A stretch of 64,000 nucleotides of DNA from Pseudoscleropodium purum (lineage: Eukaryota > Streptophyta > Bryopsida > Hypnales > Brachytheciaceae), in assembly GCA_963969395.1 (NCBI GenBank), contig OZ017804.1, positions 10,664,001-10,728,000 on the forward strand, written 5' to 3'. The translations under genes were made by a program, and so were the position numbers. Positions 25,400-38,540 of this stretch are shown here, in pieces (position 1 is the stretch's first letter; each line of letters starts with the position of its first letter). A model generated the notes under the pieces. The model ran no database searches and was not told where the DNA came from. It saw nothing but the letters and a program-made list of their open reading frames with translations.

Positions 25400-28300
25400 G
25401 ACATTTAGTTTAATATAGTGAGTATTTTATTTTATTACCTCCAACCCCCTTCTAGAACATAATTCTTTTTAAATTCCCAACCCAATCCCAAACCCAATCC
25501 AAACATAAATCCAATCCAATCCAAACCACCCCACCCACCCTATTTATAATTCTAGAGTGTAAATAGGATTTGCAATCAATATAGGATTTATATTCCTCCA
25601 TATCCGTTTTTGTATTGTGTATCTGTGTACATCTTTTGTATTCATATTCATTCCCACATCATATTTGTATCCCATATTTGTATTTGTATCTCAAATCCGA
25701 TGGTTTGGGAATTGGTTTCAATTTTTTTTCTATAAACAAATGAATGGTTTACTATTTTCGAAAATTGAAAATAAGGGGGATTAATCAAAAACATATTGTT
25801 TGCATCTTTTCATGCAATAGATAGTTGGATAGTAACATAACTCCATTATTTTGGCTCAACTTTGAATACAAGCTAACTTCTATTACTACTCCAATTTTCA
25901 AATCCTACTTTTTCATCTTCTACAAGATGGCAATGTTCACATTAGTAAGTAGATCTTCTTTATAGAAGAAACTATAGATGTGGTCAAAACAAATTCCTCA
26001 TATTTTCTACCTTACTAATCAAAGTGGAAAAATGAATAGTTTTATTTGTAGATACAAATTGATTCTACAATAGGAAAAAAAATCATTTTTGAATAATATC
26101 TTTTTAAACTTCCCAAAAGTTTGGAGAACTTGAAAAAAATAATGAAAATACCATAAATTATTCCAAACTTGTTTTATGTGACAAATTTTCCTATAAAAAA
26201 ACTAGAGAAATCCTCACTCTAAATAAAAATTTAGAAAATGTCATCAAAAATTGCACTTATTGGAACATGCCTCAAATGTAAAATGTCTATTTCAATTTGC
26301 CCTTGAAAGTCTTGGAAGTCCAATTTTGGACCCAACATGACAATGCACTATGTTTATTTGACATAGAAGATGCATGAATCGAGATATACAATAGTAGCAA
26401 AAGTTGTTGAGATCCAATACAATGACACATGGCACTTCCAATTTTTATCATTTTATATTGCACATCTTACAAGTACTAAAAACTCCAAAATGGTTAAGTA
26501 TTCTCCTTGCATGGTGCCATATCTAAGCATGATAAAATTGAAATGTTAAAATGACATCCTAATGAGAAATGTTAATTGTCAAATTGTCTATCAAATGGTG
26601 AAGGTTTTGCTATCTCTTACTACTTAATTTGTATTCGAGTAGTCAAATATGGTACCCTGTAATTATGCAATCCCTACATATCTTTAAGGGTTACATGAGA
26701 TGGATAGAAATAAGGTAGCTAAATAGTTGCAAGAAACTCTTGATTTTTTTTGGCCATAGCACTGGTAGTACTTTGTAATACCACCATTACCATCTATCAA
26801 CAATGTAGCAACAAATCTAAACTGTCGATTCAAGGATACTATAGAAGCTATTGGAAGCAGAAAAAGGAATCTATGGACATTTTCATTTTTAATAATTCTA
26901 AATAAATTCTAAAAATGTCCATTAAAAAAAAATATTTTGCTAGACAAGATTGTGCTTACATTGCACCAAAAAATTGTTGTAGAATTTTTTTCCCCTCTTC
27001 GTAGCCTTTGCGCAAAGGAAGGTCACTTTGACTCCATGCACACTACTGACATGATGCTATTTTCTTAAAAACTCATCATTTAGTCCTTGTAATATTAGTA
27101 TACCTCCAACATGTCCAATTTGTGGCTTCTAATTCACATTTTGTGGCCAAAAATAGGAATTAAAACCCTCCAAAATGGTCAAGTTAAATACCCAATTAGG
27201 GGTAGATGAAAAATAGTAAACTAATTTTTTTTTAAATTGAAAAAATACTCAATGTTTGAAATTGCTACATGTACCTTCATTCCAAATTTCATGCCAAATG
27301 AACAAACAATGCAAAAGTTATGAACAAAAAAACACATATCTGAGGGCAAGGGGACAAGAAATAGAACAAGTGTTTCTTTCAATCATCCAACTACACCTAT
27401 TTTCAACCCCTTTTCAAAACCCACCCCTATAAGTTCTTGCCTAAAAATGTATTCCCACTATTCCTGAGAGTGTAGAGTGGGTTTTAGAAAGGAGAGTGCT
27501 AGCATGTGAGCATAGCATCTATGAGCTCATCTGCCTAGGAGTTTGTATTGTAAATACTTTCTATGGTTATAAATATGTATATTATAGGTACCTAACTATA
27601 TTATAGACTTTTTTCCATATTACAATGTATCTATGTTACACAGGTACATGTGTTATAAACATCTTCAAATGGTAGTAGGTACATATCTACAACTAGATTC
27701 AAGTCTTGTGGGCTTATTTCTTTGCGCTCACATGCACTAGCATCCTTAGTTTTAAAAAAACCCAATTTCAACACTTTGAAAATTCGTAATTTATTCATAC
27801 GGTGTTCAAAAAATACATTTTGTTAGAATTTAGAATCTCCTTTTGATCACCAACAAGACTCCACTAAAAGTTCTTCAATACAATAATAGAAACTTTGCCG
27901 AATTGCTTATTCGGTCAATTGCAGGTGTAGTTACTTTATTCTATTGCTTGAATTGAGCTCTGATTTTTTATGCTTACCAAGGCAAGGCAAGGCCTCCTTG
28001 AAAATGGTGAATACCATGTACTTTGTCACAAATTCTGACATAGGATCTCGTACTGTATTCTAAATACCTTTACAAATCATTTCCATTTGGTAAGCATCAA
28101 TCCCGACTTGCCAATCTCCATGCCAGCCAACGTTTCAACAAGAGAGAACATTCCTTTGCAGACAAAACATTCCCAAGGTAGTGTCGTATGTGGGGACGGT
28201 CGACCAACCGTCCTAAAATGGACAACCTGGCAGCTAAAAAATCACACATAACTTAGTGTGTACCTCAAACCGAAAGTGCACATAAAACTCTGGCCACTAT

Positions 28301-30100
28301 GCTTACCTGCTATGCAAAATCACACCATACAGGTACTCTCCGGCAGGGACTGGAAGTTATTTTCAGTTTATTAGTACAAGCCCCCAAACAACAAAGAAAC
28401 AAAAGCGTACAATAAATAAGTTTGACTCCTTGCACCTGCATCAATAACTTAACTTAAAGTAGAAGTACCTATTTTGGACAGCCCCTGTAATTGTTTCATA
28501 GGCTAACCTACTGAAGACAATAATTGGATTCTTGATTTGTACCTTCTTGTCCATCCGTCTCTCTTCTTGGCCTAGGGAGAAGTATCACATCTAACCACTA
28601 TAGGTGAGTCTATGAAAGTGGAATGGGTTTGGGTGCAAAATTCACTTTTATATTCAATAAAATATTCATTTTATATGGCATTCTTCCACAACCTTATTTT
28701 TGCACACATTGTACTAAGTTCCCCATGGCTTTTCCACATCATCCAGTTTTGAAATGCTTAAGTTATCCGAAATAGGTACTTCTACCTTAGAACGAGTTTT
28801 ATGTAGAGCCGGACTTGAGATTTGAGGAAATACTATGATATGGTACAACGTCGTAATTAAGTCCATGCAATGATGATTGAGAGTCCATAAGAAGAGACTT
28901 TAATTTACTTGAGAGTGTTATAGGACATGATGCCAAGTTAAAAGACCTCCTTGCATGAATTGGTCATCAAGAAAATTTCATGGGGGCGCTACATGCAAAA
29001 GTAGTTATTATACTTTTATATGGCCCCTGTGGATGGGGAAGGATATAATTAAAAATCCACTCATGTTAGATTCCCTCAAGAATCACTAGTCTCCACCAAT
29101 GGAGTTGCTAGTCCCCCAATATCAGTTAAGCTTCAATCTTGGATTTTCTATTTGTCTACCCTTGCAAGACAATCAATAGAGCCTTTTTGTCTTTAGTTTG
29201 ACCTATAGTAGCTTGTTTACCTATTAGGCTTATATGTAAGCTAGCCCTAATTGAATTCAATACAAATGTTAGTATAAATACTTTTAAGTATCTATATTGT
29301 GAAGAGAGAGGGAAGGGATTACGAGTTGTAATGTTTTTCTAACTTTCTAATGGAATGGTGACAAGTATGCTTTGGACTTAGCATTTATGATAAGGTTTTG
29401 AGTTTGTATGAATCCTTGATGTGCCTTGAGTTGAGCATATATTGAATGTTGTGGGAGTTGAAAATAGCTTATGCATGGCCATCAACTAGTTCTATTTTGA
29501 AGTTTGGGAAATGTTTTCTAGGATCTTAGATTGATTCCTTTGGTGTCAATTTTCATAGCGACATTTTGAAATACTATTTGAAGGTAAAGGAATGTACTAC
29601 ATAGTATAATGAAATTAGAGTGCCTTATTCAGAGAAAATTAATTCATCTCTTATCGCTTGTCTACGTGAAGGCGTATGTGATTCTTTGGATAGGGCCTTG
29701 AATTGGTGCTCCAATTCATGTCACACACATGGTTTAGGTTGATGGAAATTACAACATCCTTTTTAGTAACAACTTATATTTATATAGTATAAAATGTTGA
29801 GAAATTAGTGAGGAAACCTAATTTCACTATTCAAGCTAGATTTATGAGAACAAAATTTTTATATTATTGGACCTTAGAAAAAATGTCTTTTCTTACCCTA
29901 AGCATGAAATAGGTGTCTCCAGATACCTCAATAGAAATGACAAATTTTTTATTTGAGAAAAAATGAAAATATATCTTTTGTAGACCATGTCAATATATAC
30001 AAGGAGATATTTTGATTCATGCTATGTTGATTAGTAAGGTGAAAAATATGAAGATTTTTGTATTCGAAGCAATAACACTACACTATATAGGGAATAAAAG
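25400..30100. other. AT-rich repeat-derived intergenic DNA
   Basis: No gene supported. A CCAATCC-rich low-complexity tract occupies about 25470-25530, followed by a TTTGTAT-rich patch (25600-25700). Similar patches recur near 34440-34630 (opposite orientation) and 63600-63720. A short block near 27410-27450 (ACCCCTATAAGTTCTTGCC) has a relative near 35260-35290. The rest is featureless to my eye. Confidence 0.5.
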
Positions 30101-30102
30101 CA

Positions 30103-31190
30103 TGTGATATCTATTTTTTATAATTCAATTTTCAAAAAAATTCAAAGAATAAAAAGGTGAAATAAGTTTAGATTACTTGCAACAATTGTCATTTTCATTG
30201 GGATTGGCATTTGTCGATTCCATATTGCTCTATACCATATTACCTAATGGTCATTCTAGTCTACAATAAAATATTTCTAAAAGAAAATGCCAAAATTTGT
30301 AGGATACTATATTTTCTTAATAGTGTAGGAAAAATTATTCTCCTTGTTCTTGACATTTATGTAGTGCAAAACATTGAAGTAGCATGTGATAATTGTTCTT
30401 TCATTTAGTTTTCAAAAAATTCAAAAAACAAAAAGGTGAAATTAATTTGGATTACTTACAATAACCATCATCACCATTGGAATTGGGATTGGGATTTGTC
30501 AATTCCATATTACTTTGTACCATTTTACCCAATGGTCAGTGTGGTTGCCAACAAAATATTTTTGAAAGTAAATGCAAAAATTTGTGGATCTTAATTTTTC
30601 AAAAGTATAGAAATAAGATGTGATATCTATTTTTAAATTTAATTTTCAAAAAATTCAAAAAACAAAAAGGTGAAATGAGTTTGGATTACTTGCAACCACT
30701 GTCATCACCATTGGGATTGGCATTTGTCAATTTCATATTACTTTGCACCATATTACCCAATAGTTGTTGTGGTAGGCAACAAAATGTTTCTAAAAGTAGA
30801 TGCAAAAACTTGTGGGATATTATTTTTTCAAAAATAAAAGGGTGTGGAAAATAAAATGAATCTCCCTATTTTAGGCATTTGTATCAAGTGCAAAGCATAG
30901 AAATAAGATGTGATATCTATTTTTTAATTTGGTTTTCAAAAAATTCAAAAAACAAAAAGGAGAAATGAATTTGGATTACTTGCAACAATTGTTGTCACCA
31001 TTGGAATTGGCATTTTCCAATTCCATATTACTTTGTACTATATTACCCAATGGTTGTGATTAGCAATAAAATATTTCTAAGAGTAGATGCAAGAATTTGT
31101 AGGATATTATTTTTCAAAAATAAAAGGGTGGAAAAAATAAAATAAATCCCCTAATTTAGGCATTTGTGTAGTGCTCACAAAGCAATGAAA
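30103..31190. repeat. Tandem array, four units of ~235-290 bp
   Basis: Units begin TGTGATA(T/A) at 30103, 30384, 30619 and 30909. Each contains TTTTCAAAAAATTCAAA, AACAAAAAGG(T/A)GAAAT, TTGGATTACTT(G/A)CAA, ACCATTGG(G/A)ATTGG, TTCCATATTACTTTG and AAAATATTTCTAAAAG, with moderate divergence. The second and fourth units keep a longer tail (GGGTGTGGAAAATAAAATGAA-like) that the shorter unit has lost. No coding potential. Confidence 0.8.
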
Positions 31191-31763
31191 TTTATCCCCT
31201 AACATGACAAAATTCTTCACCTATGGTAGATGGCTCTAATTTAGACCCTCTTCTTCAAACCATCTTATAGGTGGCTTCAAAAGCAATAGTTAGTGGATGT
31301 GAGTTGGAATGCTCATAATGTCAAAGCGTTAATGAGATTAGTTCATATTTCTTTAATGGATGGAATAAGAGCTGGGAGGGTCCATTTCAATGCCAAGGTG
31401 TGTCCATTTAATTTTTCTGAATGGCAATTGATTACTCAATTGCATTCTTACACATGTTAAACAAATGTAGGGTTTGTTGGAGTTTAGTAAGGGTTTCATT
31501 TAAGAACCTTGAGTATTACTTTTTGAATGCCTCATTGCTTGTTTTTGATTTAGCCATGTTTTTTTTTTCAGACTGCATGTGTGTGGGTTTGCAAGGCCTT
31601 GGATCACAAATAGGCGCCTATTGCAGAATTCTTTGAAAATTCATAAGTAATTCATAAATGCTCCAAAAAAAATATGAAACTACTTGTGCTAAATTCCACA
31701 TCAATTTTTCTTCGAGTAAAAAGCAAGGGACAAAAATTTGGGGCATCTAAAACCCATCTTAAA

Positions 31764-31880
31764 GGCCGACCAGCCCTACCTTATTGGATACCGGTACCTG
31801 GTGGTCCTGTAGTATGGGCCATCCTGCCCTACCCTACTTTACCCTGCCCTACTCTACCCTATTCTACCATGGGATGCCAA
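31764..31880 (+). repeat. Degenerate CCCTAC/CCCTGC low-complexity tract
   Basis: A pyrimidine-rich run of imperfect 5-mers and 6-mers (CCCTAC, CTTTACC, CCCTGCC, CTCTACC) stands out from the AT-rich surroundings. It lies after a GGATACCGGTACC palindrome-like block. It is not the CCCTAAA plant telomere repeat. Confidence 0.7.
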
Positions 31881-32123
31881 CTCAGGTTAACTTTATACCC
31901 TAGGTTACATGCAGCTTGCAGCCCTTTGCTAGGTTAGATATTTTTCTTCGCGCATGCAAGGAACGGTGACTGAGCGCTTAGCTATGTCTATGTGAAATGC
32001 CTAAAAGATTCCTTGGAATTCCAGTAGACTGACGGAGATACTCCAACCCACTGGTTAACCCTTAAATGCGGGGCTAGTGCCCGTGGAAATCAGCCCTTTT
32101 GGAACCTTGTGACATTATCTACT

Positions 32124-32802
32124 TTAACCCTGAAACGCCTGGGCCTATGGCCACTTTGTATGTAGATGTGCATGAAAATTTTTATTTTTATTTTTTAGAG
32201 ATGAAGCTACATGTTTTCTATATTTCATGAAAATTTTAAATTTTTTTGAGAATTTTTCTTTTTATGCAAATTTTTGAAGAAAAAGTAAAAAAAAAAATCA
32301 TATCAAATAAAAAATTATCTCAAAAAATATGAAAATTTCACCATGTGTGTACATTACAGTGAAGAACATCATGGTGTAAATTCAGTTTCTGTGTCATTAT
32401 ATAATTCTCATTTAATTCTCATTAAATATACAGTTGAAGTTCAAATTACATTAAAATATTCAATTTTATGAATTGGAGTAGAAACTAGAGTAGAAGACCT
32501 TCATTTCATTAGTTGAACTCAAACTCAAAAAAAGTCATTTTCAAAGAGAAATTTCAGATTTACTCAATTTCCCAAAATACATTGAAATGACAAATTTTGC
32601 CATCCGTTTTTTTTCATTACTTCTCAATTATATGGAAATAAACATCAAATAGACCAAAAACTCCATTGGACACTCTTTGTAACTCAACATACAAGGCCAT
32701 TAAAAAAAAAAATGGATGAAAAATCTATTGTTGAAGTCTTCTTATGACCACCTGAAATCATCTAGAAGCCACGAAATGGCTCCCTAGGTGCTTCAGGGTT
32801 AA
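32124..32802. mobile_element. TTAA-bounded non-coding element, variant subfamily
   Basis: TTAA at each end encloses termini CCCTGAAACGCCTGGG and, at the other end in reverse complement, CCCTGAAGCACCTAGG, an inverted repeat of about 13 matches in 16. At 679 bp with no open frame of note, it has the architecture of the CCCCTAAAG family nearby but a distinct terminal sequence. Confidence 0.6.
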
Positions 32803-32948
32803 AAAAATCAAAAATATTCACTGGGAGTAATACTAGTATAGAAGATCTCCCCTTTCCACCCCTAATTCCGAGGATGAATAGTTGCATTTCTGCCCTATAA
32901 AGGAGATTTCTTTGTCATTCATTGCACCAAAAATGTCCACTTTGGCAT

Positions 32949-33878
32949 TTAACCCCTAAAGGACCATTGTCCCTTTGGGGGACAAATGGGATTTCGGGCA
33001 AGTACTTTGGGGCTGAAATTTTTTCCTTATTTTTTCAAACTTTTTTTGAAAATGAAAAAATTAATTAGCTTCATGGGAATATAATTTTTTTTCAATCGGT
33101 GCTTGGGAACAAAAGTTATGCCCAAATAAGTTCAAAACAGGGACCGAGGGCAGCAAAAAAAAATTTCAAAATTTTATATTTTTTCATTTAGAATTCGTTC
33201 TTACTCATAGATCATATTTTTGTGTAAATGTGAATCTTTGACTCATTCCATTTGGATTTTTGATGAGAAAGTTATGGACAATCTTGTTTTTCGGGCAATT
33301 AGAGCATCTTCTTGAAAAAATAACTTGTAGGATTCATTTCTAAATGCAATTTTTATAATTTGAAAAAAAAAAAGTTTCACATGGTCAATCTTACTCACTA
33401 AAACAATCTCACCATTGGAATTAGTGCATTTTAATTCCATTCAAAAGATATTAATAATTTAGATCTTTCTTCTATCTTGTACCTACTTCTACTTAACAAT
33501 TTTTTAAAGAATGAAAATTAAGTTTTCTTGAATATTTTGAATTTTTCTTAGACTCTCAAATCAATTTTATACCACAAAGATTTAAAGCTCAAAACACTAT
33601 AGTGCAAAAAATTATTGTTAAAAATGTTCAAAGTCAAAAAATCTAGTCCTGCAATGTGATGAAAAACTTGTTTTCTACACTTTAAACGCAGATATCATGC
33701 AATCTATATGCTCAAAAATTCTGAAATCTTTTCAACACATTCTTATAATAATTAGGTGTAAGATCCTATGGTTAAATGTGAAAAAAAACCAATAAATTTT
33801 TTTTTTCACCTTTTGCTATAGAAATGGCAGTTTTGAGTGTTTTTTGGTAAAAGAAGGCTTTAGTCCTTTAGGGGTTAA
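32949..33878. mobile_element. TTAA-bounded element, full copy A (930 bp)
   Basis: TTAA at 32949-32952 and 33875-33878 flanks perfect 12-bp inverted termini CCCCTAAAGGAC. The interior has no coding capacity. It aligns end to end with the copy at 56876-57775 in the opposite orientation, for example through an ACAATCTC(A)CCATTGG(G)A block and a TAACTTGTAGGATTCA block. Outside the TTAA no longer target duplication is visible, so TTAA itself behaves as the target site. Best read as a non-autonomous DNA transposon. Confidence 0.75.
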
Positions 33879-33879
33879 A

Positions 33880-35518
33880 ATAAATATTTTCTTGAATCTT
33901 AACCAAATAATATTAAATAATTTGACCCCATGTATAAGGGATATAAGTGTATAGAGACCAATGTTGGATAATGAATTAGATAATTGTTATTTCTACCCTA
34001 TGCTAAATTCTTTAGTTTGACTATAAATTAAATTCTATTTTAAATATTTTACTGATGAAAAAGACTTTGAAGATTTCAATGAAATTTTAGAGTAAAACAT
34101 ATTTCAAAAAATGGATGGATGATTTCTTATCAATGTGTCTCAATTAGAATCATTTCCTTTTTCATCCAAAATTGGAAACTTCATTCATATTCTAAATAGA
34201 AATGGAAAATTTTTACTTCCAAGGCTTCAAGAACATCCATGAGGCATAGGCAATGGGAATGACAACTAGGCAAAAAGAGGCAATAAGGTGTTCTTGTTTC
34301 AATTTCTCCCCTATCCCTTTAGAAAAATTAAGAGTCATTGATTTGAATTCCAAACCCTCTCTTCCAAAACACCATCAATCTCTTGGAAAAAAAGAAAGCC
34401 ATTGATGTCTATCAAATAGATGATCTTAGACATCCAAATATGGATGTATAATATAGGTACGGATATGATGAAAGAATTAGATATACAAAAGATGCATACA
34501 GTTATATATAGTTATAAAATTTGAAATACAAGATACATACAAATTACAAACATATTGACATGAATTTATATGAGGATATACAATATTGATTGTATTCCAC
34601 ACAAATTCCACAAAAATACAAAATATGATTTTGGGTTTTGTTTCTAATCACAATTCATAAATTCATTTCAAAATTTTTTTATTACAATGTGCCCAAATTT
34701 TTTGATGTAAAATTTTTACAACCAATAGAAAAATTAAATGTAAATATTTTTAGAATTATCATAAAAGCTTTGACAACCAATGGGAGAATGACACGTGTAT
34801 CCCTTTTTTGTGTGTGTGAATTGGAAGAAAAGCATGTGTGTTTTTCTTGAGAATTTGCACTTTGTCACAATGACGATGAGCTCAAAAGAGGTAATAATTG
34901 CCTTTCTAATTTGAGATCTTAAATTACAAATGTGCCATATTAGTTTTTGAATTTGAATTGAGGTCATTGCATCTAATTGCAATCTCATTAAAAGATCTTT
35001 GGGGCCTCTGGATGCCTGTGAACGTAAGGAATAGGTTCGGCGCAGCGGTCTAATATGGCCGAGCCCCTGCCACATTATTGACTATTTTTTTCTTTTTCTT
35101 TAAATTTTTTTTTTTTTTTTTTTGCATTTGAAGGCTTTTTTTTTATATAAAAAAGAAAATTTTGACAACGGGCTGTTCCCCTCGCTGCGGGGAATAGCTA
35201 CGGGGAACATGCCCAAAACAAGCTTCTGGACCCCCCAAAACTCTTCTAAATGAATTCAAAAACCTACCCCTATTTATTCTTGCCTAAAATCTATACATTC
35301 AATTTCTAAATGCTGCAATAGATACATGAATAGTGAAAATTATGAAGCTTAGAAAAAAGGTAACAAATTAAAATTAGAAAATGATGTGTTGTATATGTTA
35401 TATGTTGGAAAACCTTCAAACATTTGATAAACTTCATCTTCATTTCTAAAAAAAAAATATCTTGTACAAAATGACAAATATGGATAAACTTGTGAACATT
35501 TCAAATCTATTAGTTTTA
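33880..35518. other. AT-rich DNA with poly-T tract
   Basis: No gene supported. About 34440-34630 is an ATATAC/GATAC-rich patch. About 34990-35260 is slightly GC-richer, split by a long T tract at about 35107-35123, and includes a TTCCCC...GGGGAA hairpin-like block near 35177-35200. Confidence 0.45.
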
Positions 35519-35787
35519 TTTCAATAATGTTGTAAGTGTTATTACCTAAAATTATCTACATACATAATTTACATATATGGACCAAGGGACATGTCTACCT
35601 TTACATCATTAATCTTTGTTAAATCTTTAAAGTGATTCATAGGGATCTTTATATTTGTGACTACACAAATACTGAATTGACAACATAGAAGACTCCCTTT
35701 TATAAATACTTTGTAAAAAAAGAGGCAAATCTTTTGCACTTGACAAAGGTAAAAAATTTAACAAGTGTATTGGAAAGGTGCACTAAT
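35519..35787 (+). repeat. Direct repeat, left copy (~270 bp)
   Basis: Nearly identical to 37835-38095 in the same orientation, from TTTCAATAATGTTGTAAGTG to GGAAAGGTGCACTAA. The two copies bracket about 2 kb of non-coding DNA. The layout resembles a small non-autonomous LTR element or a segmental duplication. I see no tRNA primer-binding site after the left copy and no clean TG...CA boundaries. Confidence 0.85.
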
Positions 35788-35865
35788 AAAATGCAAAGAT
35801 GGAGTATATGAGACAAGTCTTTGTAATATAGAAGCATTGACACCAATACAAATGGTCCTTTAGGT

Positions 35866-36301
35866 CATTGCAAGAAATACCGGTCTTTTTTTGCGTCACA
35901 ATTGGTGTGACATTGTGGTCTTCTAGTATAAATATATGAATCCGAAGTCCTTAGAATTTGAAATTTTATTGGAGATTTCTAACTTGATGGTAATTAGATC
36001 CTTTATTTTTCAGAAATTAAAAAACCTATTTACTATTTAAAATTTAATTTTGTTGATTAATATTATTTAAAATTTAATTTGTGAGGTATACCTCATTGTT
36101 ACTATCATCTGTGATAATTTGTCTTTTTTTTTTCTCATAGTACTATTTTAGTACTTGCAAGTAGTCCAATAGTACTATTAGCCGTCAATTTTTCCAATCA
36201 ACAGGTGAGATGTTCCCCCTACATAGTACTCATGGTACTTTGCAACAAAAACACAATTTTTGCCCAAACACTACGGAAAACACCTAGTGTTTCTTGTAGT
36301 G
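35866..36301. mobile_element. Short element with CACTA-like termini
   Basis: The left end CATTGCAAGAAATAC and the right end (reverse complement CACTACAAGAAACAC) are inverted repeats differing only by transitions. CACTACAAGAAA is the usual terminus of plant CACTA (En/Spm) elements. The 436 bp carries no transposase. The last 33 bases (36269-36301) themselves form a palindrome with CACTAC and GTAGTG at its ends. A 3-bp target duplication is not evident. Confidence 0.55.
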
Positions 36302-37834
36302 ACGCTTGTTCACTATTTGTCTTACTTATATTTTCCATGTTAGTGAATGTAACATTTTTTGGTGTGGACTTTAAAACATCCTATGTGAGCTACCACATTG
36401 GCTCACAATTTAGAATTTGAAAAATTTAAACAAAGTAGGTAAATTAGGAATTGTGAATTAGGAAGTGTTAGGACAAAGGTGTAATATATAAATAAGAATT
36501 TAGGAGTTTCTTGTCAAATAGCAATGGGAACTTTTGGAGATTGGTGCAGAATTTAGGAAATGCAATTAGGTGAAAATAATAAGAAAATTCTAGAGAAAAA
36601 ATAGGAGTTTGAAATGAATAAAACCTTAAGTAATTAAGCAAAATAAACAAATGTGAAAAAAATTAGGAACAAAATATTGTAAGTGCAAAATGGCATTAGA
36701 AATAAATCAAGACCCTGCAAAATTGCAAATGCAAAAAATGCAAGATTTGAAACAAAAAAATATTAGAGAAACACAAACGTAGTTAGTAGTGTAAAACAGA
36801 GACTACGCCACTAACATAGTAGTAAACACACTCAAATTGGGAAAAAACAATAAATTAGTGGTTTTATAGGAAGTTAGTGGGGTCTGCAATAGTTTAGCGC
36901 ATTTTACACTAATTTAGTATATTTTTCAATAAGTTAGTACATTTACAATAAATTAGTGTGGTACGAAATTAGTAATGAAAATTAGACAGTTAATGGATTT
37001 TAGTGTATGAAAATTAGGGTTATGAGCTCTTTCCTTTCTTTTTCATGAATTTTGGTGTATTTTTGATGTGTATGATAATTTAGGGATACTGTTTGAATTG
37101 TTGACATTTTGGAGTATGAATGATTGAAATATGGTGAGACAAAGATAGAAATGAGATGAAGAGAGGAATGTAGGATATTAGATTTGTTGGTAAGGTCTCA
37201 CATTCTTGGTGGAAAAGTTGAAAAAATGGCTTAAAAGTCAATTTAAACACTTGAATGTGGAAAGAAAGTGGTAGAGATGCTTAGATTAGTTCTTGTGATG
37301 AGAATGAAAGCCATGATTATAAGGAAGGATATTGGGAGTATTTCAATGGCAAAAATTTAATGAGTGGGTGAAAAGCCAAGTTAGGTTTCTAATGAGCTTA
37401 GTCTTGGACTATTTGTACAAAAATTGAGGTAGAAGAAGTTGTTTCCATGGAAGAGGGTTTACCACCGCTGGAAGTGATGATTTTGAAGAAGGTTATTCGA
37501 AGCCTTACAATGGTTTTGTTGATGAAATTTAGTGAATAGGTGTGGGTCCAAAACAATCTTTGGAAAAATCTAGTTTTCGACCATTTGAATGAAAATTGAA
37601 GTAATGGTGGCCATTTTTGTGGATGAGGGTCTATTCCTACCATGATTAGGAGCAATAACTTTGAAGAAACCTTTTGAGAACTTCACAACAATTTAATAGC
37701 TAAATTTTGATGAAGAAGTGCAAGGCTAAGTTAGGCTTCCCAAAAGCCTAGTCTTGAATTGTTTGAAGGAAATTGAGGTGGTAGTAACTATTTTAGTAGT
37801 AGCTAGTCTACTATACTATTCAAGTTTCAATAAT

Positions 37835-38095
37835 GTTGTAAGTGTTAGTACCTAAAATTATCTATGTACATAATTTACATATATAGACCAAGGGACATGT
37901 CTACCTTTTACATCATCAATCTTTGTTAAATCTTTAAAAGTGATTCACAGGGATCTTTATATTTGTGACTTCACAAATACTAAATTGACAATGTAGAAGA
38001 CTCCTTTTTATAAATACTCTATAAAAAAAGAGGCAAATCTTTTGCACTTGACAAAGGTAAAAAATTCAACAAGTGTATTGGAAAGGTGCACTAAT
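37835..38095 (+). repeat. Direct repeat, right copy (~260 bp)
   Basis: Partner of 35519-35787. The two differ by scattered substitutions and single-base indels. The intervening 2 kb includes the CACTA-like element and otherwise no coding sequence. Confidence 0.85.
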
Positions 38096-38357
38096 TGATT
38101 TTTCTTGGGCTATGTGATTTGAGATTGAATGAGTTGTGAATGAACTCATGGGTACACAATCAAATTGTCAAATTGCATGTGAAGAGTGATTGAAGGTGTG
38201 CTAGATTTATTTGTTAGGGCTCAAGTTAGCTCTTTTTGGTGCCTTAATTTCAATTTTCATATAGATTTTGGACATATGATGTTGTCTTACCTTCCTTGAA
38301 AATATATAAGGTAATTGTGGGTTGTTGGGGCATCTATTTGGGTGATTTTAGGACGTT

Positions 38358-38531
38358 GCCCTTATTTGACTATAATTTGTATTTCATCATATCCCCTAAC
38401 TAATTCAGGGTCTCTGATTGCAAACTAAGTTCAAAATTTGCAAATTTTATCATATGTGGCAAATAAAAAAATTTAGGATTTTCTACAAGGACAAAATATG
38501 GGGCAATAGAAGGGTCAATCCTCCCTAACCC
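38358..38531 (+). repeat. Dispersed ~170-bp repeat, copy 1
   Basis: Aligns with 56072-56242 through TCTGATTGCAA, TTTGCAAAT, TCATATGTGGCAAATAAAAA, GGGGCAATA and AAGGGTCAATCCTCCCT. The 8-bp-TSD element at 38541 sits just past its right end. Confidence 0.7.
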
Positions 38532-38540
38532 TGTGGCAAC

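Noticed and set aside
30103..31190. CRISPR-like or coding interpretation of the repeat array
   Set aside because: Units are 235-290 bp, without spacers, in eukaryotic DNA and without open frames; it is an ordinary tandem repeat.
34985..35075. tRNA-like stretch with GGTTCGGC
   Set aside because: I could not fold a full cloverleaf with acceptor, D and anticodon arms.
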